Source of the DNA: Candidatus Gordonibacter avicola | GTDB taxonomy: Bacteria > Actinomycetota > Coriobacteriia > Coriobacteriales > Eggerthellaceae | Reading direction: 5' to 3' | Length of the DNA stretch: 58,993 bases | Assembly: GCA_019113915.1 (NCBI GenBank) | Contig: DXGM01000037.1 | Location: forward strand, 1 to 58,993 | Shown: positions 48,660 through 55,837 of the stretch, piece by piece | How positions within the stretch are numbered: the stretch's first letter is position 1 | Layout: every line of letters starts with the position of its first letter | Program-made: the position numbers and the translations under genes | Notes under the pieces: generated by a model | What the model saw: the letters and a program-made list of their open reading frames with translations, nothing else | Told to the model about the DNA's origin: nothing | Database searches by the model: none

Positions 48660-49712
48660 GTGCATCCTATCGATGGAAACGCATCCCGGTACGCTTCGCG
48701 ACATAACGCGCGGCGGGCGAACCTTGTGCTCGTTGCACTCGGCGTTCTCGTTATTGTGGCAGTGATCGCTTCGCTTATGCTTGGCCGCTACCCCATCACG
48801 CCGCTGGAAGCCTTTGGGATGCTCGCCCACCAGGTGATTCCCTTCGATCCCTTCTGGACCGCCCAACAGGAAACGCTCTTTTTCCAGGTGCGTCTGCCGC
48901 GCATCGTGCTCGCCCTCATGGTAGGATGCAGCCTTGCCACCGCCGGCGCTGCCTACCAGGGCACCTTCCAAAATCCGCTCGTCTCACCCGATATCCTCGG
49001 CGCCTCCCAAGGTGCTGCATTCGGAGCAGCGTGCGCCATTTTGTTGGGCCTGGGAACGTTCGGCGTTTCGGCCTCGGCCTTCCTCTTCTCCATCGCGGCG
49101 GTGCTGCTCGTGCTGCTGGTGGGCTCGCGCGCACGCGGAAACCACCTGCTTATCGTGGTGTTGGCAGGCGTTATGGTAAGCTCACTGTTCCAAGCGGGCG
49201 TGTCCTTCACCAAGCTCATTGCCGATCCTACCGACCAGCTGGCGGCCATCACATACTGGCTCATGGGTAGCCTCACCGGCGCACGCTGGAGCGACATGGC
49301 GCTGGCGGCCATCCCCATGGCGGCGGGGCTCGCGGCGCTCTTTGCCCTGCGCTGGCGCATCAACGTGCTCACCATGGGCGACGACGAGGCTTCCACCATG
49401 GGCGTGAACGCCCGCCGCGTGCGCCTCATCGTCATCCTCGCGGCCACGCTTGTCACCGCTTCCGCCGTAGCCGTGTCGGGTATGATTGGCTGGGTAGACC
49501 TGGTCATCCCCCACTTCGCCCGCATGATCATCGGGTGCGACTATCGCAAACTCCTTCCCGCCAGCATGCTCATGGGCGCAAGCTTCCTTCTTATCGTCGA
49601 CGACATCGCCCGCTTGGTGGCTACCTCGGAAATTCCCATTGGCATTCTGACCGCGTTTGTCGGCGCGCCGTTCTTCCTGTACCTCATCACCAGGAGAAAG
49701 CAGGAATTATGA
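48660..49712 (+). CDS. FecCD-type metal/siderophore ABC permease
   Basis: 350 residues from GTG 48660; no strong ribosome site is visible, so an alternative start close by is possible. Nine to ten membrane helices. FecCD motifs are FFQVRLPRIVLALMVGCSLATAGAAYQGTFQNPLVSPDILGASQGAAFG (near residues 75-125), YWLMGSLTGARWSD and GWVDLVIPHFARMIIGCDYRKLLPAS, which is the family's cytoplasmic coupling helix region. It imports an iron complex, cobamide or other chelated metal. Stop and ATPase start overlap (ATGA). Confidence 0.92.
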   Translation: MHPIDGNASRYASRHNARRANLVLVALGVLVIVAVIASLMLGRYPITPLEAFGMLAHQVIPFDPFWTAQQETLFFQVRLPRIVLALMVGCSLATAGAAYQGTFQNPLVSPDILGASQGAAFGAACAILLGLGTFGVSASAFLFSIAAVLLVLLVGSRARGNHLLIVVLAGVMVSSLFQAGVSFTKLIADPTDQLAAITYWLMGSLTGARWSDMALAAIPMAAGLAALFALRWRINVLTMGDDEASTMGVNARRVRLIVILAATLVTASAVAVSGMIGWVDLVIPHFARMIIGCDYRKLLPASMLMGASFLLIVDDIARLVATSEIPIGILTAFVGAPFFLYLITRRKQEL

Positions 49713-50491
49713 GCATCGACGTCGAAAACCTCAGCTTCTCCTACGGCCGCCACGAGGTGTTGCGCAACCTCAATTTCTCCATCCCCGACAACACGCTGGT
49801 GAACGTGCTCGGGCCGAACGGCGTGGGCAAGTCCACCCTCTTTCGCTGCATTCTGTGCCTCGACACGAACTGGACCGGCCGCATTACCGTGAACGGCAAA
49901 GACCTGCGCACGCTCACGGTGCGCGAACGGGCGCACGAGATTGCCTACATCCCCCAGACGCATTCCTCCACGTACGCCTACGACGCGCTCGACGTGGTGC
50001 TCATGAGCGCCGGCGGCAATATCGGGCTCTTTGGCACACCAAAGAAACGCCACGTCGAAAGCGCCTGGGATGCGCTTGAGCGCGTCGGCATTGCGCACCT
50101 GGGGCACCGTCCCTACACCCGTCTTTCGGGCGGCGAGAAGCAGCTCGTACTCATTGCGCGTGCCATTGCGCAGAACGCGCGCACCATCATCATGGACGAG
50201 CCCACAAGCGCGCTCGATTACGGCAACACCGTGCGTGTGCTGTCCACAGTACGCCAACTGGCGCGTGAGGGCATGAGCATCATCCAGTCCACCCACCAAC
50301 CCGACCAGGCGTTTCTCTATTCCGACAAAACGCTCGTGCTGAACGAAGGACAGGTGACCGCCTTTGGTGACCCGAAGGATGTCATCACGAAAGACCTGGT
50401 GAGCACCATCTACCACGTAGAGGTGGAAGTCAATTCCCTTTATGGCGATAAGGTGCGCGTCTGCGTGCCCGTACGCGAAATTGAGCGATAG
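49709..50491 (+). CDS. Metal/siderophore ABC transporter ATP-binding protein
   Basis: 260 residues, ATG 49709 with AGGAGAAAGCAGG upstream. Walker A GPNGVGKSTLFRCIL, Q-loop IAYIPQTHSSTYAYDALDVVLM (FepC/FhuC type), signature LSGGEKQLVLIARAI, Walker B TIIMDEPTSALDYGN, and H-loop STHQPDQAF. Drives uptake through the FecCD protein encoded just before it; the binding lipoprotein gene follows 34 nt later. Confidence 0.95.
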   Translation: MSIDVENLSFSYGRHEVLRNLNFSIPDNTLVNVLGPNGVGKSTLFRCILCLDTNWTGRITVNGKDLRTLTVRERAHEIAYIPQTHSSTYAYDALDVVLMSAGGNIGLFGTPKKRHVESAWDALERVGIAHLGHRPYTRLSGGEKQLVLIARAIAQNARTIIMDEPTSALDYGNTVRVLSTVRQLAREGMSIIQSTHQPDQAFLYSDKTLVLNEGQVTAFGDPKDVITKDLVSTIYHVEVEVNSLYGDKVRVCVPVREIER

Positions 50492-50525
50492 CTACCGAAA
50501 AGTACTGCAAGGGAAAGGAAGGTAC

Positions 50526-51677
50526 ATGAGGAACACGGATAAAGCAAGGCGCGCCAAACGCGCATGGCTGGTGGCTGCGTGCACACTGTGTGTCGGGTTG
50601 GCGCTTGCCCTTGGCGGGTGCGCCAGCGGCGGCAGCACCGAAAGCGCCGCGGCTGGCGACACGCCCAAAACCGATCAGGCGAATCAGGTCGACACGGCTA
50701 CCACCCGCACGTTCACCGATTCAGCCGGACGCACGGTAGAAGTGCCCGCGCAGGTGGACCGCATCGCTCCGGCTGGTCACACAGCCACGCAAATTCTTCT
50801 GACCATGGCGCCGGAGAAAATGGTAACCGTGTCGCAGGAACTCTCCGCTGATCAGGCGAAGTATCTGGGATCGAGCTACGCCGAGCTTCCCGTGACGGGT
50901 GCGGCATTCGGTGCAAAGGGCGACCTCAACAAGGAAGCCGTGGCTGCCTCGAACACACAGATCCTCATCGATACCGGTGAGTTGAAGGACGGCATTGTTG
51001 AAGATTTGGACACGTTGCAGGAGCAACTAGGCATTCCGGTTGTCATGATTGAGACCAAGATGGAAGACTACGGCGCAGCCTACGAAATGCTCGGCGAGCT
51101 GCTGGGCATGGAAGAACGCGGCGCGGAACTTTCCGCCTATTGCCAGGCCGCCTACGACGACACCGTGTCAACCATGAAGTCCATCCCCGAATCCGATCGC
51201 GTGCGCGTTGCCTACCTTCTGGGAGACAAGGGCACGAACACCATCGCGAAGGACTCCTATCAGGGGCAGGTAGTCGATCTCGTGGCAAATAATGTGGCTG
51301 ATCTAGGCAAAGTTTCTGGCAGTGGCTCCGGTGTGGAAATTAGCATGGAGCAGCTAGCCCTCTGGAACCCGCAGACTATCCTCTTTGCCGAAGGCAGCAT
51401 CTACGATAGCGTAAGCAACGACGCTGCGTTCGCCAATTTGGATGCCGTCAAATCAGGCAGCTACTACGAAGTTCCCGGCTCGCCGTGGAACTGGCTCAAC
51501 AGTCCGCCGACGGTGAACCAGGTGTTGGGTATGCAGTGGCTCCCCCGCTTGCTATACCCCGATGCGTTCGATACCAGCATCTATGACGTGACGAAGAGCT
51601 ACTTTGACCTGTTCTACGGCTATGATTTGAGCGAAGCCGAATTCAACGAGATTGCCGCCCACGCGCAGCCAAAGTAG
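50526..51677 (+). CDS. ABC transporter substrate-binding lipoprotein (iron/metal chelate, BtuF/FepB-like)
   Basis: 383 residues, ATG 50526 with GGGAAAGGAAGG. Signal peptide with lipobox ALALGGC (Cys32). The mature part has TRTFTDSAGRTVEVPAQVDRIAPAGHTATQILLTMAP, the usual opening of class III binding proteins, and the two-lobe form with VVMIETKMEDYGAAYEMLGELLGMEERG. GSPWNWLNSPPTVNQVLGMQWLPRLLYPD near the C terminus resembles iron-complex binding proteins found beside DUF364 genes. Last gene of the operon; a symmetric hairpin ends it. Confidence 0.9.
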   Translation: MRNTDKARRAKRAWLVAACTLCVGLALALGGCASGGSTESAAAGDTPKTDQANQVDTATTRTFTDSAGRTVEVPAQVDRIAPAGHTATQILLTMAPEKMVTVSQELSADQAKYLGSSYAELPVTGAAFGAKGDLNKEAVAASNTQILIDTGELKDGIVEDLDTLQEQLGIPVVMIETKMEDYGAAYEMLGELLGMEERGAELSAYCQAAYDDTVSTMKSIPESDRVRVAYLLGDKGTNTIAKDSYQGQVVDLVANNVADLGKVSGSGSGVEISMEQLALWNPQTILFAEGSIYDSVSNDAAFANLDAVKSGSYYEVPGSPWNWLNSPPTVNQVLGMQWLPRLLYPDAFDTSIYDVTKSYFDLFYGYDLSEAEFNEIAAHAQPK

Positions 51678-51740
51678 GTGGTCAGCGATCAACGCTACAC
51701 CCTCCCAACCAGCCTCCTCAATCAAAGCCCCCTCCAAACA

Positions 51741-51770
51741 CGAACGCCCGGCCATATGGTCGGGCGTTCG
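51741..51770. terminator. Bidirectional stem-loop between the metal ABC operon and rpmE
   Basis: CGAACGCCCG (51741-51750) and CGGGCGTTCG (51761-51770) form a perfect 10-bp stem, extendable through CCATATGG inside. It lies 63 nt after the lipoprotein stop and 25 nt after the convergent rpmE stop, so it can serve both. Confidence 0.75.
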
Positions 51771-51795
51771 GTGCGTTACGCAGTGTTACGTGGTG

Positions 51796-52242
51796 CTACT
51801 CGGCGGCGGGAGCCTCTTCGGTAGCAGCCTCGGCCGGTGCCTCAGCGGCGGCTTCCTCAGCCGGAGCCTCGGCGGCAGGAGCCTCAGCCTCAGCCTTGGC
51901 GGCCTTCTTGGCGAACTCCTCAGCACGCTTGGCCTTCTCGGCGGCCTTCGCCTCGCGCTCGGCCTTCTTCTTGGCCTCGGCCTCGGCGATAGCTGCTGCG
52001 CGCTCGGCCTTCTTGGCCGCCTCGCGCTCGGCCACGGTCTGCTTCGCGCTACCGAACTTGTCGGCGAAGCGCTGCACGCGTCCGCCGGTGTCGACAAAGC
52101 GCTGCTGGCCGGTGTAGAACGGGTGGCACACGTTGCAGATGTCGATCTTCAGCTCAGGCTTCGTGGAACGCGTGGTGAACGTGTTCCCGCAGCTGCACTT
52201 GACCGTGCACTCCATGTACTCCGGATGAATTCCTTGTTTCAT
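51796..52242 (-). CDS. rpmE: 50S ribosomal protein L31 with long C-terminal extension
   Basis: 148 residues; L31 is usually 66-90. Residues 1-72 are zinc-binding L31: [51 protein letters not shown], with all four metal cysteines (C16, C18, C37, C40 approximately). Residues ~73-148 are a Lys/Ala/Glu helix ([20 protein letters not shown]) ending in an acidic Ala/Pro/Glu stretch. Ribosome site AAAGGAGAA before ATG 52242. The hairpin in its leader suggests autoregulation. Confidence 0.95.
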   Translation of the reverse strand: MKQGIHPEYMECTVKCSCGNTFTTRSTKPELKIDICNVCHPFYTGQQRFVDTGGRVQRFADKFGSAKQTVAEREAAKKAERAAAIAEAEAKKKAEREAKAAEKAKRAEEFAKKAAKAEAEAPAAEAPAEEAAAEAPAEAATEEAPAAE

Positions 52243-52304
52243 TCTGGTTCTCCTTTACGGGGCCTTGGTTTCCGACCAAGGCGAAGACAAGCCTTTGTAC
52301 TATA
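52243..52304 (-). promoter_or_regulatory. rpmE promoter and candidate L31 leader RNA
   Basis: On the minus strand TATAGT (52304-52299) with TG one base before it gives an extended -10. The leader of about 50 nt contains CCTTGGT-CGGAA-ACCAAGG (52263-52281), a perfect 7-bp stem with a 5-nt loop, just ahead of the ribosome site. Ribosomal leader motifs for L31 are known in several phyla, including a Coriobacteria class as I recall; match to that model was not tested. Confidence 0.5.
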
Positions 52305-52418
52305 GCACAGCCCGCCCATCCACGCACGAAATTCCGCAGAATTCCCTGCGTTTCCACGGGAAGTGGTTACCCAAACGCGGCCGTCCAAAACGCCACCGCC
52401 AAACAGCCGCACGCCCCC

Positions 52419-53324
52419 CTAGGACAAAAACGCCTTGTTTACGGGGAGGTGGTAGGCTTCGGCTATGCCGCACAAACCCTCGTCGGGAATGGTGCTGGCG
52501 AACGTATCGTTGCCGCCGTTCATGGCGCGGGCGGTGGCGTAGATGCCGGCCGCCTTCGCGATGGTGTGCATGAGGCCGAAAGCGGCATCGAACGTCGCAC
52601 CCGGGCAGAACACGCCGTGGTGCGCCCACACGCACGCGTCGTAGGTGCGCATCACGTCAGCCGTGGCGGCCGCAATTTCGGACCCACCCGGAACCATCCA
52701 TGGCACCACGCCCACACCGTGCGGAAATGCCACCATGCTCTCCAGCAACATCTTCCACAGCGTGCGTGTGAACGTGCGCGCATCGAGCGGCAGCACGTTG
52801 GTAAGCGCCACCACGTCGGCGGGATGCGCGTGATAAAGCACGCGGTCGGCCCCCGCCGTCACCTCCTTGCGCACGGCGTGCACGGCTACGTGGCTGGCAA
52901 GTTCGCTCGTGGGCACGGCGCCATCCTTGAAGCCCCACACGATGCGCCACGCGTCGCCCGCCGCGCTCAGCTCCACAATACCCGTGGAAGCATCCGGGTC
53001 AAGCGGCACGGAGCGCATGTGGGCGCCCGCGGCGCTCACCATGAAAAACTCGCCGCGCAGGTTGTCCGCCTGCACGCCCAATGGCACCCATGAACTGGGG
53101 TTATCGTAGAAAAACGAGCGGCACGACGCCACGTCTTCGGGCTTGAGTCTATACGACAGGTTCCCGCCGTTAGCCTCGTGCCAGCCCTGACTCCACCCAT
53201 CGGCACACAGCCTCAAAAACGACTTCGCGAATGCCTGCTGCTCCACGGCCACGCCGGACACGGCACCTTTCGCGGCCGACACGCCCTTGTCGAGCATCTC
53301 TTGCGCGTTGTCGAAGAATCCCAT
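52419..53324 (-). CDS. Class II aldolase, rhamnulose-1-phosphate aldolase-like
   Basis: 301 residues, ATG 53324 with AGGAGG upstream. Zinc-enzyme motifs: GWHEANGGNLSYRL (substrate phosphate site), HAHPADVVALTNVL (two His ligands) and AHHGVFCPG (third His), as in RhaD, which splits rhamnulose 1-phosphate into dihydroxyacetone phosphate and lactaldehyde. The first ~30 residues (MGFFDNAQEMLDKGVSAAKG) form an extra amphipathic helix not in E. coli RhaD (274 residues). No rhamnose isomerase, kinase or transporter is nearby, so the natural substrate may differ. Confidence 0.82.
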   Translation of the reverse strand: MGFFDNAQEMLDKGVSAAKGAVSGVAVEQQAFAKSFLRLCADGWSQGWHEANGGNLSYRLKPEDVASCRSFFYDNPSSWVPLGVQADNLRGEFFMVSAAGAHMRSVPLDPDASTGIVELSAAGDAWRIVWGFKDGAVPTSELASHVAVHAVRKEVTAGADRVLYHAHPADVVALTNVLPLDARTFTRTLWKMLLESMVAFPHGVGVVPWMVPGGSEIAAATADVMRTYDACVWAHHGVFCPGATFDAAFGLMHTIAKAAGIYATARAMNGGNDTFASTIPDEGLCGIAEAYHLPVNKAFLS

Positions 53325-53346
53325 GGTTCCTCCTGTGTTCGAAAAA

Positions 53347-53380
53347 GAATGCCCGCCCGGCATGTGCCGAACGGGCATTC
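53347..53380 (-). terminator. Rho-independent terminator of the superoxide reductase gene
   Basis: GAATGCCCG (53347-53355) and CGGGCATTC (53372-53380), with an additional inner CGGCA/TGCCG pairing. On the minus strand TTTTTC follows. It is 23 nt after the desulfoferrodoxin stop and overlaps the rhaD leader. Confidence 0.85.
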
Positions 53381-53403
53381 ATCATAGCATGCGGAACCAG
53401 TGG

Positions 53404-53784
53404 TTAGAGCGAGGCCACCCACAAGCCGTGGATGTTGCAGTACTCGTACACACGCACGGGCTCGTCGCCCTCTGCCACGGCGAAGTCGGCCACGGGGGCA
53501 TCCTCAGGCGTGAGTTCGACGAACTGGTAGCCGTTCTTCGTCTCCAGGCACACAAACGTGATGTAGTGCTCCGGCGTCATGGGATGCAGCGTGCTGCCCA
53601 CCTGAACATGGACGTTCGAGCCGTCCACCTTCACGTCGGGCACGTGCTTCTCCAGCGCAGCGTCGGTGGTGTTGGGCACAAGCTCGGTCATCTGCTCGCC
53701 GCAGCACACCAGCGGCACACCCGAGTCAAACGGCTTTACCGCAATGTTGCCGCAGTGTAGGCACTTGTAGAATTTCAGTTCCAT
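53404..53784 (-). CDS. dfx: Desulfoferrodoxin (2Fe superoxide reductase)
   Basis: 126 residues. Desulforedoxin-type centre I: CLHCGN (C8, C11) and VCCGEQM (C27, C28). Centre II of the neelaredoxin domain: KHVPDV, TLHPMTPEHYITFVCL and YCNIHGLW supply four His and one Cys to the catalytic iron. It reduces superoxide to peroxide without making O2, with electrons from rubredoxin; a rubredoxin fusion is encoded at 45955. Single-gene transcript with its own terminator. Confidence 0.96.
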   Translation of the reverse strand: MELKFYKCLHCGNIAVKPFDSGVPLVCCGEQMTELVPNTTDAALEKHVPDVKVDGSNVHVQVGSTLHPMTPEHYITFVCLETKNGYQFVELTPEDAPVADFAVAEGDEPVRVYEYCNIHGLWVASL

Positions 53785-53874
53785 GATTTACCCCCTTCGG
53801 GTCTTACCGGCATGACGTCCCTGCTGGGTGCCGCGCCGGATCTCACGTCCGTTCTCGATCGTACGCGTTATATG

Positions 53875-54714
53875 TTACTCTGATTGTTGCAATTCTGGAA
53901 GCCCCTCTTGCGGCTTCTTCATTACAAGCGCATAAACCAGCACACCAATGCCCACTAGTATGAGCGGCACGGACAGCAGCTGCCCCATGGTCAGCCAGCC
54001 GCCCCACAGATATCCTAGCTGCGCGTCCGGCACGCGCACAAATTCGATACTGAATCGAAAACAGCCGTACAGAATAAGGAACACGCCGAGGAACGTGCCG
54101 CGCGGCCGCGGCGGAAGCTTGCGCGAAAGCGCGAACAGCACTATGAACAGCACCACGCCTTCAAGAAGCGCCTCGTAGAGTTGAGAGGGATGGCGCGGTA
54201 TCATACCGGCCGCCCCGCCGAACACCACGCCCCACGGCGCATCGGTGGGCGCGCCCCACAATTCGCCATTCACGAAGTTCGCCAAACGACCGAAGAAAAG
54301 GCCGATGGGAGCCGCAACGCACCCGAGGTCCGCCAGCGTGAGATACGGAATGCCGGTAAGTTTTGCCGCCGCAATGCCCGACAGCAGCGCCCCCACCAGC
54401 CCCCCGTGGAAGCTCATGCCACCGTGATTAAACGCGAATATCTCCAGCGGATTTTGCAGGTAGAACTCCAGTCCGTTACCGTAGAACAGCACATATCCCA
54501 AGCGCCCGCCCAAAATGACGCCCAAGATAACGCAGAACATGATAGTGAGCAGCGCATCAGCATCCACCCGAATGCGCCAGCGTCGCGCCAGTCGCCAGAT
54601 GAGCAGCGCCGCCAAGATGAAGCCCGCAATGTAGGCAATCCCATACCACCGCACCACAAAAGGGCCGGCCACAAACACGATAGGATCGAGATTCTGGTAG
54701 ATATCGTTCAGCAT
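53875..54714 (-). CDS. lgt: Prolipoprotein diacylglyceryl transferase
   Basis: 279 residues with seven predicted membrane helices. Family signature region GLFFGRLANFVNGELWGAPTD contains the Arg-Asn-Gly-Glu residues of the active site; N-terminal VVRWYGIAYIAGFILAALL and RHPSQLYEALLEGVVLF are also diagnostic. It attaches diacylglycerol to lipobox cysteines such as those of the two binding lipoproteins in this window. Start ATG 54714 overlaps the upstream zinc-ribbon gene by 7 nt. Confidence 0.95.
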   Translation of the reverse strand: MLNDIYQNLDPIVFVAGPFVVRWYGIAYIAGFILAALLIWRLARRWRIRVDADALLTIMFCVILGVILGGRLGYVLFYGNGLEFYLQNPLEIFAFNHGGMSFHGGLVGALLSGIAAAKLTGIPYLTLADLGCVAAPIGLFFGRLANFVNGELWGAPTDAPWGVVFGGAAGMIPRHPSQLYEALLEGVVLFIVLFALSRKLPPRPRGTFLGVFLILYGCFRFSIEFVRVPDAQLGYLWGGWLTMGQLLSVPLILVGIGVLVYALVMKKPQEGLPELQQSE

Positions 54715-54929
54715 GTGCGTCCCATGCCCGCGCCTACTTCAATGGCGGCGAATCGCACCTCTTCGCGCAGTTGCGAGGGGATGTTTTGCATGCTGGAAAC
54801 CTTGGTTCCGCAGGCAGGACAGCGCAGGGTGAACATGGCCAAATCGGCGCGCACGACCATCATGGAATCGTAGCAGCACACGTCCAAATTGGACGCGCCG
54901 CAGGCCGGGCAGGACACCGTCTGACTCAT
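54708..54929 (-). CDS. Small CpXC-like zinc-ribbon protein
   Basis: 73 residues, ATG 54929 with AAGGAGTG upstream. Two CPACG knuckles (SCPACGASNLDVCC at the start and RCPACGTKVSSM after residue 35) form one zinc ribbon; the remainder is LREEVRFAAIEVGAGMGRTC. Translation is coupled to lgt by a 7-nt overlap. No further function is evident. Confidence 0.7.
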   Translation of the reverse strand: MSQTVSCPACGASNLDVCCYDSMMVVRADLAMFTLRCPACGTKVSSMQNIPSQLREEVRFAAIEVGAGMGRTC

Positions 54930-55082
54930 GCGCTCACACTCCTTCGCCTCTTCCGCCGATCCGATGAATATCATTGTAGCAGACTTCCCAAAAGCGCAAC
55001 CTCACGCACACGCAACGCTTGCCACCCAAGCGGCAGGGGCGCTTGGAACGCCCTGCACCCTTATCCCGCGCAGAAAACACAA

Positions 55083-55120
55083 GCGCGGCCGCCCGTCCCC
55101 GAGGGGTCGAACGGCCGCGC
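55083..55120 (-). terminator. Stem-loop after the 96-residue Cys-rich gene
   Basis: GCGCGGCCG (55083-55091) and CGGCCGCGC (55112-55120) pair exactly, with a smaller CCCCGAGGGG stem inside the loop. On the minus strand a weakly U-rich TTGTGTTTTC follows. It lies 44 nt after the stop at 55164. Confidence 0.65.
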
Positions 55121-55163
55121 ATCTCGTGCGGTTCGTCTTCGCTTGCGCCCCGCAAAGGGGCGT

Positions 55164-55454
55164 CTACAGCAAGAAGCGATTCGGGTTGCCCTGCCGCTCG
55201 CCCCTCTCGGGCGCGTCAGCCAGGTTAGGCCCCTGCGTGAGGAAGTGCTCGCAGAAGCGGCAAACTTCCTTGACGGCCGCCTCGTAGTCCCGCTCGGGGT
55301 TGAGCAGCACCGTGACGTCCGTCGCCACCACATGGGTGGCGCGATTGCAGGCGGCATAGTGGCAATCGGCTGGGCACGGCTCGCCGGGTGTGTTGTGCGG
55401 GCAACGCGACATCATCTCGTCGTCGCAGCCGCGCCTCTCCCAACAGTTCGCCAT
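55164..55454 (-). CDS. Cysteine-rich hypothetical protein
   Basis: 96 residues, ATG 55454 with GAAGGCGGG before it. Eight cysteines: CWERRGC at the start, CPHNTPGEPCPADCHYAAC in the middle and CRFCEHF near residue 68. This suggests metal or Fe-S binding, though spacing fits no family I know. The centre (HVVATDVTVLLNPERDYEAAVKEVC) looks structured. 15 nt after the NifU-like gene on the same strand, so possibly linked to Fe-S metabolism. Confidence 0.65.
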   Translation of the reverse strand: MANCWERRGCDDEMMSRCPHNTPGEPCPADCHYAACNRATHVVATDVTVLLNPERDYEAAVKEVCRFCEHFLTQGPNLADAPERGERQGNPNRFLL

Positions 55455-55469
55455 GAGCCCGCCTTCTTC

Positions 55470-55706
55470 CTACTGCTCGTGCGCGGGGATGACTTTCGTC
55501 ACGCCGGGCACGCGCTCCTTCAGGATGCGCTCCACGCCGTTGGCCAGCGTCATCTCGGACATGGGGCAGCCCTTGCAGGCGCCCTGCAGCTCCACCGAAA
55601 CCACGCCGTCGGCGTCCACGTCAACCAGCTTCACGTCGCCACCATCAGCCTGCAGGCTGGGACGGATAAGCTCAAGCACAGCCGCCACGTCGGTTTTTTC
55701 AACCAT
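55470..55706 (-). CDS. NifU C-terminal-domain (Nfu-like) Fe-S scaffold protein
   Basis: 78 residues, ATG 55706 after GAAGGAGACATCC. VLELIRPSLQADGGDVKLVDVDADGVVSVELQGACKGCPMSEMTLANGVERIL contains the Nfu CxxC pair (GACKGCPMS) that binds a shared [4Fe-4S] in a dimer. It delivers clusters to target proteins, several of which are encoded in this window. The next gene is the Cys-rich hypothetical. Confidence 0.93.
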   Translation of the reverse strand: MVEKTDVAAVLELIRPSLQADGGDVKLVDVDADGVVSVELQGACKGCPMSEMTLANGVERILKERVPGVTKVIPAHEQ

Positions 55707-55837
55707 GGATGTCTCCTTCTCGATATGATGTCTCTCGGGTGCCGATTCTACCATAGCAGGGCCGGGCCTCGGCGCTCGCCAAGAAAAAGCACGAACGGGA
55801 GGCGCGTACCTGCGACCAGCCTTGAATCCTCCGGCGC

